64,000 nt of DNA from an uncultured Bacteroidales bacterium (GCA_902777835.1 CACYVC010000017.1:1-64000), one strand, 5' to 3'; positions 25,326 to 34,389 are shown, counted from the first letter of the stretch. Translations and numbers: made by a program. Notes: generated by a model not told the origin, from the letters alone.

Positions 25326-26489
25326 ATGAAGGTATTACACACTAGCGATTGGCATCTTGGCCATACGCTCTACGGTTATGACCGCACCGAGGAACAGCAG
25401 TCAATGCTCAATCAGATTAAGGAAATTATTAAGAACGAACAGCCCGACGTGATGGTGCTAAGTGGTGATGTATATCACACTTCACAGCCCAGCGCAGCGG
25501 TGCAGACCATGTTTACCGAAGCCATCGTGGCAATGCATCGAGCATGCCCCGAAATGACCATCGTCGTCACTGCCGGCAACCACGACAGCGGTTCCAAACA
25601 TGAAATCTACCAGACTCCTTGGCGGGAACTTAAAGTGTTTGCCATAGGAAATATCGACAAGGAAAAACTTGAAAACCACATCATTGAAGTGCCAGGCAAA
25701 GGATTTGTCATTGCAGTTCCCTATGCCTACGAGCGCAACATTCCCGAGCGCTTCTTCCAGCAACTGCTTGCAATGGTAGAAGAGAGAAATACCGAAGGCC
25801 TACCTGTGGTGATGATGGCCCACACAACAGTCGAGGGTTGCAACTTTACTGGTCACGACCTAACGGGTCCTAATACAGTGGGCGGTGTTGATGCTGTAGT
25901 GCATGATTACTTTGGCATGGGCTATGATTATTTGGCGCTTGGACACATTCACCACGCGCAATTCATTCACGACACTGAGCACCGCATGCGCTATAGCGGC
26001 ACCCCACTGGTAGTGAGTTTCGATGAAGACTATGAACACAGCATCTCGATGGTGATAATTGAGAAACACGGTGCCGCACCACAAGTTAAGGAAATTCGCA
26101 TCAACAACCCTCACCCCCTTGTTACACTGCCTTTAGAAGGGACAGCAACTTGGCAAGATGCTAAAGAGATGCTTAAAGACTTCCCTAAAGACAAACCAGC
26201 TTTCATTAGGCTTAATGTTGAGGTTGAAGACTTTCTGCCTGCAGGCGCAAGCGAAGAGGCTCAGGCTATTGCAGCAGGCAAAGAGTGCAAAGTGTGCCAC
26301 ATTAACGCCAAGCGCCCTGAGCGCGAGCGCACATCTGGTCAGGCGCTTACCGTACAGGAATTGCAAGAGATTTCGCCTATTGAGATAGCAAGGCGTTACA
26401 TTTCTAATGTAGCTGGCTCATTTGATGAAGACATGGAAGCCATGTTTAACGAAGCATTAGAGGCAATTAACCAAGAAAACAACAAATGA
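25326..26489 (+). CDS. sbcD: Exonuclease SbcD (Mre11-like nuclease subunit)
   Basis: The protein has 387 residues. Metallophosphatase motifs are HTSDWHLGH at the N terminus, then LSGDVYH, TAGNHDSGS and LALGHIHHAQ, plus YSGTPLVVSFDE. With SbcC it forms the SbcCD complex, which cuts DNA hairpins and processes double-strand ends. The stop lies 7 nt before the sbcC start, so they are co-transcribed. It is plausibly relevant that this genome segment contains many palindromes. Length is typical. Confidence 0.95.
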   Translation: MKVLHTSDWHLGHTLYGYDRTEEQQSMLNQIKEIIKNEQPDVMVLSGDVYHTSQPSAAVQTMFTEAIVAMHRACPEMTIVVTAGNHDSGSKHEIYQTPWRELKVFAIGNIDKEKLENHIIEVPGKGFVIAVPYAYERNIPERFFQQLLAMVEERNTEGLPVVMMAHTTVEGCNFTGHDLTGPNTVGGVDAVVHDYFGMGYDYLALGHIHHAQFIHDTEHRMRYSGTPLVVSFDEDYEHSISMVIIEKHGAAPQVKEIRINNPHPLVTLPLEGTATWQDAKEMLKDFPKDKPAFIRLNVEVEDFLPAGASEEAQAIAAGKECKVCHINAKRPERERTSGQALTVQELQEISPIEIARRYISNVAGSFDEDMEAMFNEALEAINQENNK

Positions 26490-26496
26490 TATAATT

Positions 26497-29400
26497 ATGA
26501 AACTACTGAATCTTAAGATGCATAATATTGCATCGATAAAAGACGCCACCATCAACTTTGGGCAAGAACCACTTGCAACAGCCAAAGTGTTTCTTATAAC
26601 TGGCAAGACTGGCGCGGGAAAATCAACAATTCTTGATGCGATATGCTTGGCGCTATATGGCAATACTCCACGCATGGAGAGCACTCAACTAGTAAAAAAG
26701 CAAGATAAAGACACGGTTGTTGAAAATACTCTTGAGGTAAAAATCAACGACCCCAGGCTGATTATGCGGCGTGGATGTAATGAGGCGGCAGTAGAACTAA
26801 CTTTCGAAGGTGGCAATGGAAAGCACTACAAAGCAACCTGGAGCGTATCAAGAGCTGCACGCACAGGCAATCTTCAAAAGGCAAAAAGGACGCTTGAAAT
26901 ATTAGGGGAAGATACTTTGCTCACCAATGCTCAGATACCTGAGGAAATCAACATGGCCGTTGGTCTCGACTTCACACAATTTTGCCGTACCACAATGTTG
27001 GCGCAGGGTGAGTTCACAAAATTCCTCAATAGCAAGGACGAAGACAAGAGCTCAATTCTTGAGAAGATTACTGGTGTTGACACATATACAAGAATAGGAC
27101 TCAAAATCAATGAGATATGCAACCAGAAGAAACGCGATTGGGAGACCGCCAATTTGCGTCTTGCAGGCATCGAAGTGCTCAATGAGGAACAATTTGAGCA
27201 AATGAAAGAGCAAATGAAGCAATGTGATGCCGAATATAAAATTAAAAAGCAACAACAGGAAGAAATCAAACGCAAACTTCAATGGTTAAGCAACGATAAC
27301 TTGATAAGAGTGGAACTTGAAAAGTTACAAACCGTGCTATCTGAAGCACGCGTCCAGCTCGAAAGTGAGGACTTTAAAAAGAAGGACGCGCTCGTCAAGG
27401 AGTGGAATGCCACCATCGAAGCCCGTAACTGGCTCAGCGGCAAGAATAAGGCTCTCAATGAAATCAATAGACTGAAAAGTGGCCTTGATGGGTTGTTGCC
27501 AGAATTTAAGAGAATCAAAGCGGGGCTGATGTGGCTCAAGAAAGATATTGAGGACAAGAAAGAGCAGCTTAGAGCAACTCAGCAATTTCTTAAAGAGCAA
27601 GACAGCAAAAAGAACGTATATGCCAACGAACAAACAATCTCGGCTCATCTTGCAGCAATCTCTAAGTGTAAAGATAGTATCCAGAAGGAGCAAAAAGACA
27701 TAGATAAGGCAAATAATCTGCTAAATGGTGAGCTTAACAGAAAACTCGAAGAGGCAAAGGCGGCTGTTCACACTAAAAAAGAAAAAGTGAAAGAATGCCA
27801 AGAGTTGTTTGACTTGCTTGATCGAGAGCTTACTGAGATGAAACTTCCTGAGCTCCGGAAGAAAAAAGACGAACTAGCTAAAATCATTACAAACATAGGC
27901 ACAGCATTGCTCATGATTGACACTCTCAACAAAGCGAAAGATGGTGTTAAATCTGTAGAGGATGCTATCTCATCAATAAAAACGAATATTGGTGAACTCG
28001 ACGAAAAGTTGAAACAACAAGAAACAGAGAAAAACGCCACTCAAGTGAAGCGTGATGATGAGAAAGCCGTGTACGACAAGCTCCGTGAAAGCGTTGACAA
28101 ATGGGCAAAGAACATGCGCTCAAAACTGAAAATTAATGATATGTGCCCTGTTTGTCGGCAAAAAATCACCCATGAATTGCCTCATGAGGATTTTCTTGAC
28201 GGCATCTTTGAGGAAGCCGAAAAGAGATTGAAAGATCTGGAAGAATTGCTGAAATCTCAAATGGAGGTCAGCAATCTCACAAAAGCAAATATCGAAACTC
28301 AGAAAAAACTGCTCAACAATAGAGTTGAAGAACTTGAAAAAGCTAAAAAACAGCTTGATGTAGAGAAATCCAAAGTTCTTGAGGCGTGTGAAAAATGCGG
28401 CATAAATTCTATTAATGACAATACTAAGCAGCAACTTGAGGTTTTGAAAACACAAGCCAACGAAAAAAATGAGGTGGTGCAACAACAAGTTGCTGCTGCC
28501 GAAGCCAAAGAGAGCGGACGCAATGACCAGAATAAACTAGTTTTAGAGCATCAAAACGAACTTGCTAATCTAAATAATAAACTCAATGAGATTAAAGAAG
28601 AAATTGGCAAGTACAAGGCCGAAATTCAGTCAAGTGGTAGAATCATTGAGACAAAACAAAACGAACTAACTGGTCACCAAAACGAGGTGGAGATGCTTAT
28701 CAATCCAAGCGACTGGAATATCGACTGGAAGACTATGCCAAGCCAGTTTGCTGATGAGTTGAAAAAGGCGACCGAACTATTCAAGCAGCACGTAGAGAAA
28801 GAGCAAAAACAAATCGTTGCTATAGATAATGCTTCAAGCGAATATAACAACGCTGTTGATTCGGTTAAAACCATTGTGAAGACCATGCCACAATGGCACG
28901 AGGTTACTGTTGATCGCATGCAAGAAATGAAACTACTGATAAATGCGGCCAATGATTTAAATACCAAGATTGCTGGTCTTCAGGCACAAATTATTCAGTC
29001 GCAAAATGAAGAACGCGAAATGAGTTCTAAGCTTGATGCCTGGCTTAAGGATAATCTTTCTCTCAACGTTGAGGCTTTAGTGACACTATCGAAACATAGT
29101 CAGAATGAAATCGGAGAGATACAGCAATCGCTTAATAAACTTAGAGACAATGTGCTGCAATCTAAAACATCGGTGGATAATTGCAATAGTAGGCTAAAGA
29201 TTCACAACGAAGAGAAACCTGAGTTTGCCGAAAACGAGACAACCGAATCGCTAAATGCTTTGAGCTTAGTGGTGGAAGATGCTGTCAAGAAACTGGGCGA
29301 ACAAATTGGCGGCATTAAGGAAAAACTCGATAATGATGAGCGACAAAAGCAACAACAGAGTCAACTCCTTGAAGAATGCGACACAAAGAAAGAGATTTAT

Positions 29401-29907
29401 GGCAAATGGGAACGATTAAACAAGTATATTGGAGGCACCAATGGTAAAAGGTTCCGTAATATCGCGCTGAGTTATATCCTTGAGAATCTCATTCATTCGG
29501 CCAACGCCTTCTTGAAGACGCTCACTAATAGATATCGACTCACAGTGGAAAAAGGAACATTCTTTATTCTTGTGGAGGACGCCTATGAAGGTTATGCAAG
29601 AAGACCCGCTAGCACCATCTCGGGTGGTGAGAGTTTCATTGTATCACTAGCACTGGCTTTAGCGCTGAGCGATATTGCACAGCAACTGAGAGTAGAGATG
29701 TTGTTTATTGATGAGGGATTTGGAACACTGAGCGGCGAACCTTTGCATAAGGCCATTGAAACACTTAACACTCTATATGAGAAGACTGGCCGCCACGTGG
29801 GCATCATCAGCCACATTGATGAGTTGAAAGAAAAGATCCCCGTGCAGATTAGAGTAAACCAAGAAGGTAACTCATCGAGTAGCACAGTCGAGGTGGTGAG
29901 TTTATAG
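26497..29907 (+). CDS. sbcC: Exonuclease SbcC (Rad50-like ATPase)
   Basis: The protein has 1136 residues. Walker A is GKTGAGKST at 36-44. Two long coiled-coil arms flank a zinc hook at residues 550-553 (CPVC, in INDMCPVCRQKI). The C-terminal ATPase half has the ABC signature TISGGES around 1042 and Walker B MLFIDEGFGTLS (D1072, E1073). It dimerises through the hook and controls SbcD nuclease activity with ATP. Length is at the upper end for Bacteroidales. Translated directly after sbcD. Confidence 0.95.
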   Translation: MKLLNLKMHNIASIKDATINFGQEPLATAKVFLITGKTGAGKSTILDAICLALYGNTPRMESTQLVKKQDKDTVVENTLEVKINDPRLIMRRGCNEAAVELTFEGGNGKHYKATWSVSRAARTGNLQKAKRTLEILGEDTLLTNAQIPEEINMAVGLDFTQFCRTTMLAQGEFTKFLNSKDEDKSSILEKITGVDTYTRIGLKINEICNQKKRDWETANLRLAGIEVLNEEQFEQMKEQMKQCDAEYKIKKQQQEEIKRKLQWLSNDNLIRVELEKLQTVLSEARVQLESEDFKKKDALVKEWNATIEARNWLSGKNKALNEINRLKSGLDGLLPEFKRIKAGLMWLKKDIEDKKEQLRATQQFLKEQDSKKNVYANEQTISAHLAAISKCKDSIQKEQKDIDKANNLLNGELNRKLEEAKAAVHTKKEKVKECQELFDLLDRELTEMKLPELRKKKDELAKIITNIGTALLMIDTLNKAKDGVKSVEDAISSIKTNIGELDEKLKQQETEKNATQVKRDDEKAVYDKLRESVDKWAKNMRSKLKINDMCPVCRQKITHELPHEDFLDGIFEEAEKRLKDLEELLKSQMEVSNLTKANIETQKKLLNNRVEELEKAKKQLDVEKSKVLEACEKCGINSINDNTKQQLEVLKTQANEKNEVVQQQVAAAEAKESGRNDQNKLVLEHQNELANLNNKLNEIKEEIGKYKAEIQSSGRIIETKQNELTGHQNEVEMLINPSDWNIDWKTMPSQFADELKKATELFKQHVEKEQKQIVAIDNASSEYNNAVDSVKTIVKTMPQWHEVTVDRMQEMKLLINAANDLNTKIAGLQAQIIQSQNEEREMSSKLDAWLKDNLSLNVEALVTLSKHSQNEIGEIQQSLNKLRDNVLQSKTSVDNCNSRLKIHNEEKPEFAENETTESLNALSLVVEDAVKKLGEQIGGIKEKLDNDERQKQQQSQLLEECDTKKEIYGKWERLNKYIGGTNGKRFRNIALSYILENLIHSANAFLKTLTNRYRLTVEKGTFFILVEDAYEGYARRPASTISGGESFIVSLALALALSDIAQQLRVEMLFIDEGFGTLSGEPLHKAIETLNTLYEKTGRHVGIISHIDELKEKIPVQIRVNQEGNSSSSTVEVVSL

Positions 29908-29960
29908 TTCACAGTTCTGAGTTCACAGTTCTGAGTTCACAGTTCTGAGTTCTGACTTCT
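29906..29960. repeat. Heptad repeat (AGTTCAC / AGTTCTG)7
   Basis: AGTT begins at 29906, 29913, 29920, 29927, 29934, 29941 and 29948, with decayed units at 29955 and 29962. CAC and CTG endings alternate. The repeat starts at the sbcC stop and supplies the last seven codons of the convergent methyltransferase gene. Confidence 0.9.
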
Positions 29961-30749
29961 CAACTGCCAGAAGGCTACTGCCGAGGCGGCGGCAACGTTA
30001 AGCGAATCTACGCCATGGCTCATGGGGATGCGCACCACATAGTCGGTCTGCTCTATGGTTTCCTGGGGCAGACCGTCGCCTTCGGTGCCCATCACTATCG
30101 CCAGGCGTGGCTCTGAAACAAGAATTGGATCATCAAGAGAAATGGACTTGTCGGTTAACGCCATTGCCACAGTTTTGAATCCAAGTGAATTAAGGCTTTT
30201 CACAGGTTCTTCAAGCCAAGTCCATGGCACCAGGAACACCGAGCCCATCGACACTCGCACGGCACGGCGGTTCAACGGGTCGCAGCTGGTGGGCGTTAGC
30301 AGCACAGCATCAATGCCTAATGCTGCTGCTGAACGGAAAATGGCGCCTATATTTGTTGTGTCGGTCACTCCGTCAATCACAACTACACGATGGGCATCGC
30401 GGCACACTTGCTTAACGCTTGGCAACAATGGCCGCCGCATAGCGCACAGCACGCCCCGAGTGAGAGTGTAGCCGGTGAGCTGCGCTAGGAGTTCGCGCTC
30501 GCCAGTATATACTGGAATGTCGCCACATCGTGCTATGATACCAGCCGCATCCCCCTCAATGTGTTTGCGCTCGCAAAGCAGCGAGAGCGGCTCAAAACCA
30601 GCGTTTAGCGCCACGTCAATCACCTTAGGACTCTCGGCGATGAAGATGCCTTTCTCTGGTTCCAATCGGTTGCGCAGCTGCGCCTCAGTTAGAGTGCCAA
30701 ACACCTGCACCCCCTCATGGTCAAGCGATGTGATTTCTATAATTGCCAT
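29937..30749 (-). CDS. TrmH/SpoU-family RNA 2'-O-ribose methyltransferase
   Basis: The protein has 270 residues. An N-terminal substrate-binding region precedes a knotted SPOUT catalytic domain with motif 1 TNIGAIFRSAAALG, motif 2 IVMGTEGDGLP and motif 3 HGVDSLNVAAASAVAFW. Members methylate the ribose 2'-OH of 23S rRNA or tRNA using S-adenosylmethionine; the exact site is not readable. The final seven residues (RSQNSEL) are encoded by a heptad repeat, so the original C terminus probably ended just after FWQL. Divergent promoter with the 60-residue gene. Confidence 0.9.
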   Translation of the reverse strand: MAIIEITSLDHEGVQVFGTLTEAQLRNRLEPEKGIFIAESPKVIDVALNAGFEPLSLLCERKHIEGDAAGIIARCGDIPVYTGERELLAQLTGYTLTRGVLCAMRRPLLPSVKQVCRDAHRVVVIDGVTDTTNIGAIFRSAAALGIDAVLLTPTSCDPLNRRAVRVSMGSVFLVPWTWLEEPVKSLNSLGFKTVAMALTDKSISLDDPILVSEPRLAIVMGTEGDGLPQETIEQTDYVVRIPMSHGVDSLNVAAASAVAFWQLRSQNSEL

Positions 30750-30768
30750 TTGAACTATTTTTGAGCCA

Positions 30769-30776
30769 CAAAATTA
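30769..30776 (-). promoter_or_regulatory. Bacteroidota -7 box TAATTTTG (minus strand)
   Basis: It matches TAnnTTTG and lies 20 nt upstream of the ATG of the methyltransferase at 30749. Confidence 0.6.
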
Positions 30777-30837
30777 CAAAATCATTGCATAACAGCAAAA
30801 AAGCAAGCAGCATTTTGGCGATTTCGGAAAAAGGAAG

Positions 30838-30845
30838 TAATTTTA
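30838..30845 (+). promoter_or_regulatory. Weak Bacteroidota -7-like box TAATTTTA
   Basis: One mismatch to TAnnTTTG at the last base; 28 nt upstream of the ATG of the 60-residue gene. Position is right but the match is imperfect. Confidence 0.35.
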
Positions 30846-30872
30846 CGCATTATTTCTAAAAAAGCTTTTATT

Positions 30873-31055
30873 ATGGCACACACCTGCGAAAACTGCAAAT
30901 TCAGAGCTCAATATGACAAAAATCCAAAGTCATTGTTAGGTCGCTTCTGGCGCTGGCACATCAACTTCTGCCCAGGTTGGAAAGGATATTTCACCAGTCA
31001 AAGCGAGGAGAAGAAGGCTGAGCTGCGCAAGAAGTATAACTTTACTAAATATTGA
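30873..31055 (+). CDS. Small Cys/His-containing protein (60 aa)
   Basis: The protein is short, basic and soluble. A CENC motif (C5, C8) and a later HINFC (H29, C33) could together hold one zinc ion. The segment WRWHINFCPGWKGY is rich in aromatic residues, and the C terminus is a charged helix. The sequence looks conserved (dense W, C and H with no low-complexity regions), and similar short proteins occur in Bacteroidales genomes, but I know no function. It stands alone with a weak promoter, 33 nt before the RhuM/Fic gene. Confidence 0.65.
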   Translation: MAHTCENCKFRAQYDKNPKSLLGRFWRWHINFCPGWKGYFTSQSEEKKAELRKKYNFTKY

Positions 31056-31088
31056 TACTAAAGGTCAATTCCAGTTGTCTTAGCTGCA

Positions 31089-32060
31089 ATGGAACAAAAC
31101 AAGATAATCATATATCAAACTGAAGACGGACAGACACAAATTGATGTCCGAATGGAGAACGATACCGTTTGGCTCACTCAAGCTCAAATGGCAGAGCTTT
31201 TTGAGAAAAACCAATCTGTTATAGCTCGTCATATCTCTAACGTTTTCAAGGAAGGTGAACTTGAAGAAAATAGTAATATGCATTTTTTGCATAATACTCA
31301 ATACAAATATAGACCAACAAAGATTTATAGTCTTGATGTCATCATCTCCGTTGGTTATCGCGTTAAAAGTAAGCGTGGTACTGCTTTTCGTATTTGGGCT
31401 CGAAAAGTGTTGAAAGACTACCTCATTAAAGGTTATGTTATCAATGAACGCATCCGTCGTGAGCAGATTGGTGAGCTTCGCCAATTAGTGCAAATGGTGG
31501 GTCGAGCTCTTGAGCATCAGGAATTAGTTTCTAATGACGAAAACAAGGCTTTGTTAGATATTGTTGTTGACTACACCTATGCCCTAGACACCCTTGACGA
31601 TTACGATTATCAGCGCATTAATATTAGCGAAACAACGCAAGCAGAGAAGTTCCGTGCCACATACGACAATGCCATGAGCGTAATTAACACATTGCGAAAC
31701 AAGTGGGGCAACAGTACCTTGTTTGGCAACGAGAAAGATGAGTCTTTCAAGAGTAGTATAGGGCAAATTTATCAAACGTTTGGTGGTGAAGAATTGTACC
31801 CAAGCGTTGAGGAAAAAGCTGCCATGCTTCTTTATCTAGTGACAAAAAACCATTCTTTCAGCGATGGGAACAAACGCATTGCCGCTACGCTTTTCCTGTG
31901 GTTTCTCAACAACAATGGCATTCTTTATCGTAATGATGGGACTAAACGTATCGCCGATAACACACTAGTTGCCTTAACCTTAATGATTGCCGAGAGTCGC
32001 ACAGAGGAAAAAGATGTCATGGTGAAAGTTGTAACAAATCTCATTAATCAAAAGAACTAA
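31089..32060 (+). CDS. RhuM-Fic/Doc fusion protein
   Basis: The protein has 323 residues. The N-terminal ~140 residues are a RhuM ('virulence RhuM') domain: VWLTQAQMAELFEKNQSVIARHISNVFKEGEL, then YSLDVIISVGYRVKSKRGTAFRIWA. The C-terminal half is a Fic/Doc domain with the active-site loop HSFSDGNKR starting at H255. Fic proteins transfer AMP or another phosphate-containing group to target proteins. The glycine-asparagine of the canonical loop (HPFxxGNGR) is replaced by a Doc-like DGNKR form. No small antitoxin gene lies upstream, unless the 60-residue protein plays that part, which I cannot support. Confidence 0.85.
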   Translation: MEQNKIIIYQTEDGQTQIDVRMENDTVWLTQAQMAELFEKNQSVIARHISNVFKEGELEENSNMHFLHNTQYKYRPTKIYSLDVIISVGYRVKSKRGTAFRIWARKVLKDYLIKGYVINERIRREQIGELRQLVQMVGRALEHQELVSNDENKALLDIVVDYTYALDTLDDYDYQRINISETTQAEKFRATYDNAMSVINTLRNKWGNSTLFGNEKDESFKSSIGQIYQTFGGEELYPSVEEKAAMLLYLVTKNHSFSDGNKRIAATLFLWFLNNNGILYRNDGTKRIADNTLVALTLMIAESRTEEKDVMVKVVTNLINQKN

Positions 32061-32077
32061 CTCAAAACAAAATAACA

Positions 32078-32566
32078 ATGAAAAAAATCTTAACACTTGC
32101 GATTTTAGTTGTCTTGGCGCTGGGGGCAAATGCCCAGCTCAAGAAAGTATATGACGAGAGCATCAACCCATTGGAGCAAATCGACAAAGCCCTAGTCCAA
32201 GCCACTGAGCAGGGCAAGTTTGTAATTTGCCAAGTGGGCGGCAACTGGTGCCCCTGGTGCCTGCGCTTTGCCGATTTCATCACTAAAGATGAGGAAATCG
32301 CCAAGGTCATTGACGAGAACTTCGTGTATATCCACGTCAACTACAATCCCCGCAATTCGAGCGACGAAGCACGCGACAAAGCAATGCTTCAGCGACTGGG
32401 TAATCCTGGCAGATTTGGCTATCCCGTGTTCGTAGTGCTCGACACCAAAGGCAATGTAATTCACATTCAGGATTCCAGCTTCCTTGAGGAAGGCAAGAGC
32501 TACAACAAGGAAAAAGTGTTACGCTTCTTCAATGCTTGGACTCCAAATGTCGTCAGTGCACAGTGA
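32078..32566 (+). CDS. Periplasmic thioredoxin-fold protein
   Basis: The protein has 162 residues with a signal peptide (MKKILTLAILVVLALGANAQ). The redox motif is CPWC at 58-61 (GGNWCPWCLRF), followed by a DENFVYIHVNYNP strand and the cis-proline region GYPVFVVLDTKG. It resembles the thioredoxin_7 / DUF255-like group of exported disulfide reductases. The stop TGA overlaps the next ATG by one base (TGATG), so the next gene is translationally coupled. Confidence 0.85.
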   Translation: MKKILTLAILVVLALGANAQLKKVYDESINPLEQIDKALVQATEQGKFVICQVGGNWCPWCLRFADFITKDEEIAKVIDENFVYIHVNYNPRNSSDEARDKAMLQRLGNPGRFGYPVFVVLDTKGNVIHIQDSSFLEEGKSYNKEKVLRFFNAWTPNVVSAQ

Positions 32567-32985
32567 TGATTGATATCGAAGATTTCCTTTCCAAGCCTTA
32601 TTGGATCATTGACATCCTGCCCAAGCAGGTACCAGCCAATGCAGGCGGACAGTATTTCACGATAGAGAAGTACTTCCTGTCTCCTCCTCACGTGGATGTT
32701 ATTCATCGCAAATTTGCCAACATGATGTTGAAGCTTAATTGCTATGAAGACTTTATGGTGTTCCAAATTAATGAAGAAACTTGGACAGAAAATCCTAATC
32801 CTAACGAGTTGGAGCGAATGGTGCTTGAACGCAAACCGTTATTTGTAATCCTCAAGCATGCCCATGCCATGATTTCCATCACTGGTGAAGACCACAACAT
32901 GACGGTATATGGCGCTAACGAGGAAACGTTGAAACTACTAAGTTCCATCGCCTCTACCGAAGGGCTCAACGTGTGGAAACCATAA
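32566..32985 (+). CDS. Conserved-looking hypothetical protein (139 aa)
   Basis: I do not recognise a family. The start ATG at 32566 overlaps the stop of the thioredoxin gene. The longer frame opening at 32536 would lie inside that gene. The protein is soluble, with an alternating alpha/beta pattern (PYWIIDILPKQVP, FTIEKYFLSPPHVDVIHRKFANMMLKL, RKPLFVILKHAHAMISITGEDHNMTVYG). Four-gene run: thioredoxin, this gene, a small membrane protein and a GNAT acetyltransferase with gaps of 5 nt or overlaps, so it belongs to one operon. Confidence 0.6.
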   Translation: MIDIEDFLSKPYWIIDILPKQVPANAGGQYFTIEKYFLSPPHVDVIHRKFANMMLKLNCYEDFMVFQINEETWTENPNPNELERMVLERKPLFVILKHAHAMISITGEDHNMTVYGANEETLKLLSSIASTEGLNVWKP

Positions 32986-32989
32986 TAAT

Positions 32990-33277
32990 ATGAAGGACTA
33001 CATCATTAGTGTTTTCCGCAAGATTAAGCAATGGCTTCAGTCATTGTCATTCAGGACTGGCGTGATTGTATTGCTCTGTTGCATACCTTTCTATATCTTG
33101 TCGTTCGCACAGATGCTACTGCCCATTAGCGTCACAGCAAAGGGAATACTATGGACTGTCCTCTTCGGGTTGGCAAAGACCTGCCAATATGGAGGCTTGA
33201 CGATTCTTGGCGTTGAGGGCTACAAACGATTAAAAAGCAAATTCAAGAAGAAAACAGAACCAATTGAAACAAAATAA
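32990..33277 (+). CDS. Small two-helix membrane protein (transporter-suffix-like)
   Basis: The protein has 95 residues with two transmembrane helices (GVIVLLCCIPFYILSFAQMLL and GILWTVLFGLAKTCQYGGLTILGV) and a basic cytoplasmic tail (KRLKSKFKKK). The layout resembles short 'transporter suffix' proteins that pair with membrane transporters, but no transporter lies in this operon. It overlaps the next gene by 14 nt. Confidence 0.6.
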   Translation: MKDYIISVFRKIKQWLQSLSFRTGVIVLLCCIPFYILSFAQMLLPISVTAKGILWTVLFGLAKTCQYGGLTILGVEGYKRLKSKFKKKTEPIETK

Positions 33278-33824
33278 AATATCGGAATTACAGCAAAGCG
33301 ACTGCATAGAAGAAGTGCGCCACCTTTATGAAACCGCATTCCCGCCCGAGGAGCAGATTCCTTGGGACGACGTGATGGTGCTGGTGGAGAGGATGCCGCT
33401 TGATTTCACCATCTATTATGATGAGGAGCAGTTGCTGGGATTTACCATAGTTTATCCCCGTAAGTCGTTCAACTGGTTCTGGTACTTCGCTGTGCCCGAG
33501 CAGTTGCGCGGCAGGGGTGTTGGACAGCAAATCTTGTCACAAGTGATAAAGAAATACAAAGACGGTACCACCATCCTTGACATGGAGAGCCCTGAGCAGG
33601 AGTGCGAGAATCAAGCGGTGCGCCGTCGCCGTCACGCATTCTACCTGCGCAACGGCTTCCGCGACACTGGCGTGGGGCGCTCGTTTGCCGGCATCGATTA
33701 CACCATCATAATAATTGGCGACGGCAACTTCACTATGCAAGACTACGACCAAATTATCGCCGAGCTACGCTCACACTTGGACAACATGCCAAAACCTGAA
33801 GAAAATAAAGAGACAAACAACTAA
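33264..33824 (+). CDS. GNAT-family N-acetyltransferase
   Basis: The protein has 186 residues. The acetyl-CoA-binding motif A is YFAVPEQLRGRGVGQQILSQVI, followed by the AFYLRNGFRDTGVG strand-helix element typical of GNATs. The start is a TTG at 33264 inside the previous gene; no ATG or GTG precedes the first conserved helix (VRHLYETAFPPEEQ), so a TTG start is the best fit. The substrate is unknown. The C-terminal tail (PKPEENKETNN) is low complexity. Confidence 0.8.
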   Translation: MKQNKISELQQSDCIEEVRHLYETAFPPEEQIPWDDVMVLVERMPLDFTIYYDEEQLLGFTIVYPRKSFNWFWYFAVPEQLRGRGVGQQILSQVIKKYKDGTTILDMESPEQECENQAVRRRRHAFYLRNGFRDTGVGRSFAGIDYTIIIIGDGNFTMQDYDQIIAELRSHLDNMPKPEENKETNN

Positions 33825-33856
33825 TTCACAATATTTTCACTAAACAATACTTAACT

Positions 33857-34372
33857 ATGAACATTCTTATTTTACAAGGCTCGCCACGAGCAAATGGTAA
33901 CACTGCCTGGATGGCTGAAGAGTGCAAGAAGGCTGCCGAGGCAGCAGGTCATAACGTAACATTGGTGAATGTTGCCCGCAAGAAAATCGCTGGTTGCTTA
34001 GCCTGCGAGTATTGCCACACCAAAGGCAACGGCGCGTGCATTCAGAAAGACGACATGCAGGAACTCTATCCACTAATGGCCGAGGCAGAAGTTCTCGTGC
34101 TTGCCGCTCCAATCTATTACTTTACATTAGCAGCACAGCTCCAAGCGCCCATCCAGCGCATGTATTGCGTAAATGCTCCCGCTAAGGTCAAGAAGATGGC
34201 GCTGATGATGTCGAGCTATTCACCAGGCGTGTATGACGGCGCAATGGCCGAGTACCGCGACATCTGCAACTACTGGAATGTTGAAGACTGCGGCATCATC
34301 ACTGCCAAGAACGACGAGCAAAAGAGCGACGACATCAAGCAGAAGATTGCTGACATCATTGCTAAATTATAA
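33857..34372 (+). CDS. NADPH-dependent FMN reductase / flavodoxin-fold protein
   Basis: The protein has 171 residues. The flavin phosphate loop is [15 protein letters not shown], followed by a cysteine-containing [13 protein letters not shown] loop. The [22 protein letters not shown] region is typical of iron-sulfur-flavoprotein-like NAD(P)H oxidoreductases. The paired Cys (CEYC) may act in redox chemistry or bind a cluster. It is followed 17 nt later by the acetyltransferase and YjbR-like genes in the same direction. Confidence 0.85.
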   Translation: MNILILQGSPRANGNTAWMAEECKKAAEAAGHNVTLVNVARKKIAGCLACEYCHTKGNGACIQKDDMQELYPLMAEAEVLVLAAPIYYFTLAAQLQAPIQRMYCVNAPAKVKKMALMMSSYSPGVYDGAMAEYRDICNYWNVEDCGIITAKNDEQKSDDIKQKIADIIAKL

Positions 34373-34389
34373 CCCTCTTGAACAAGCCT

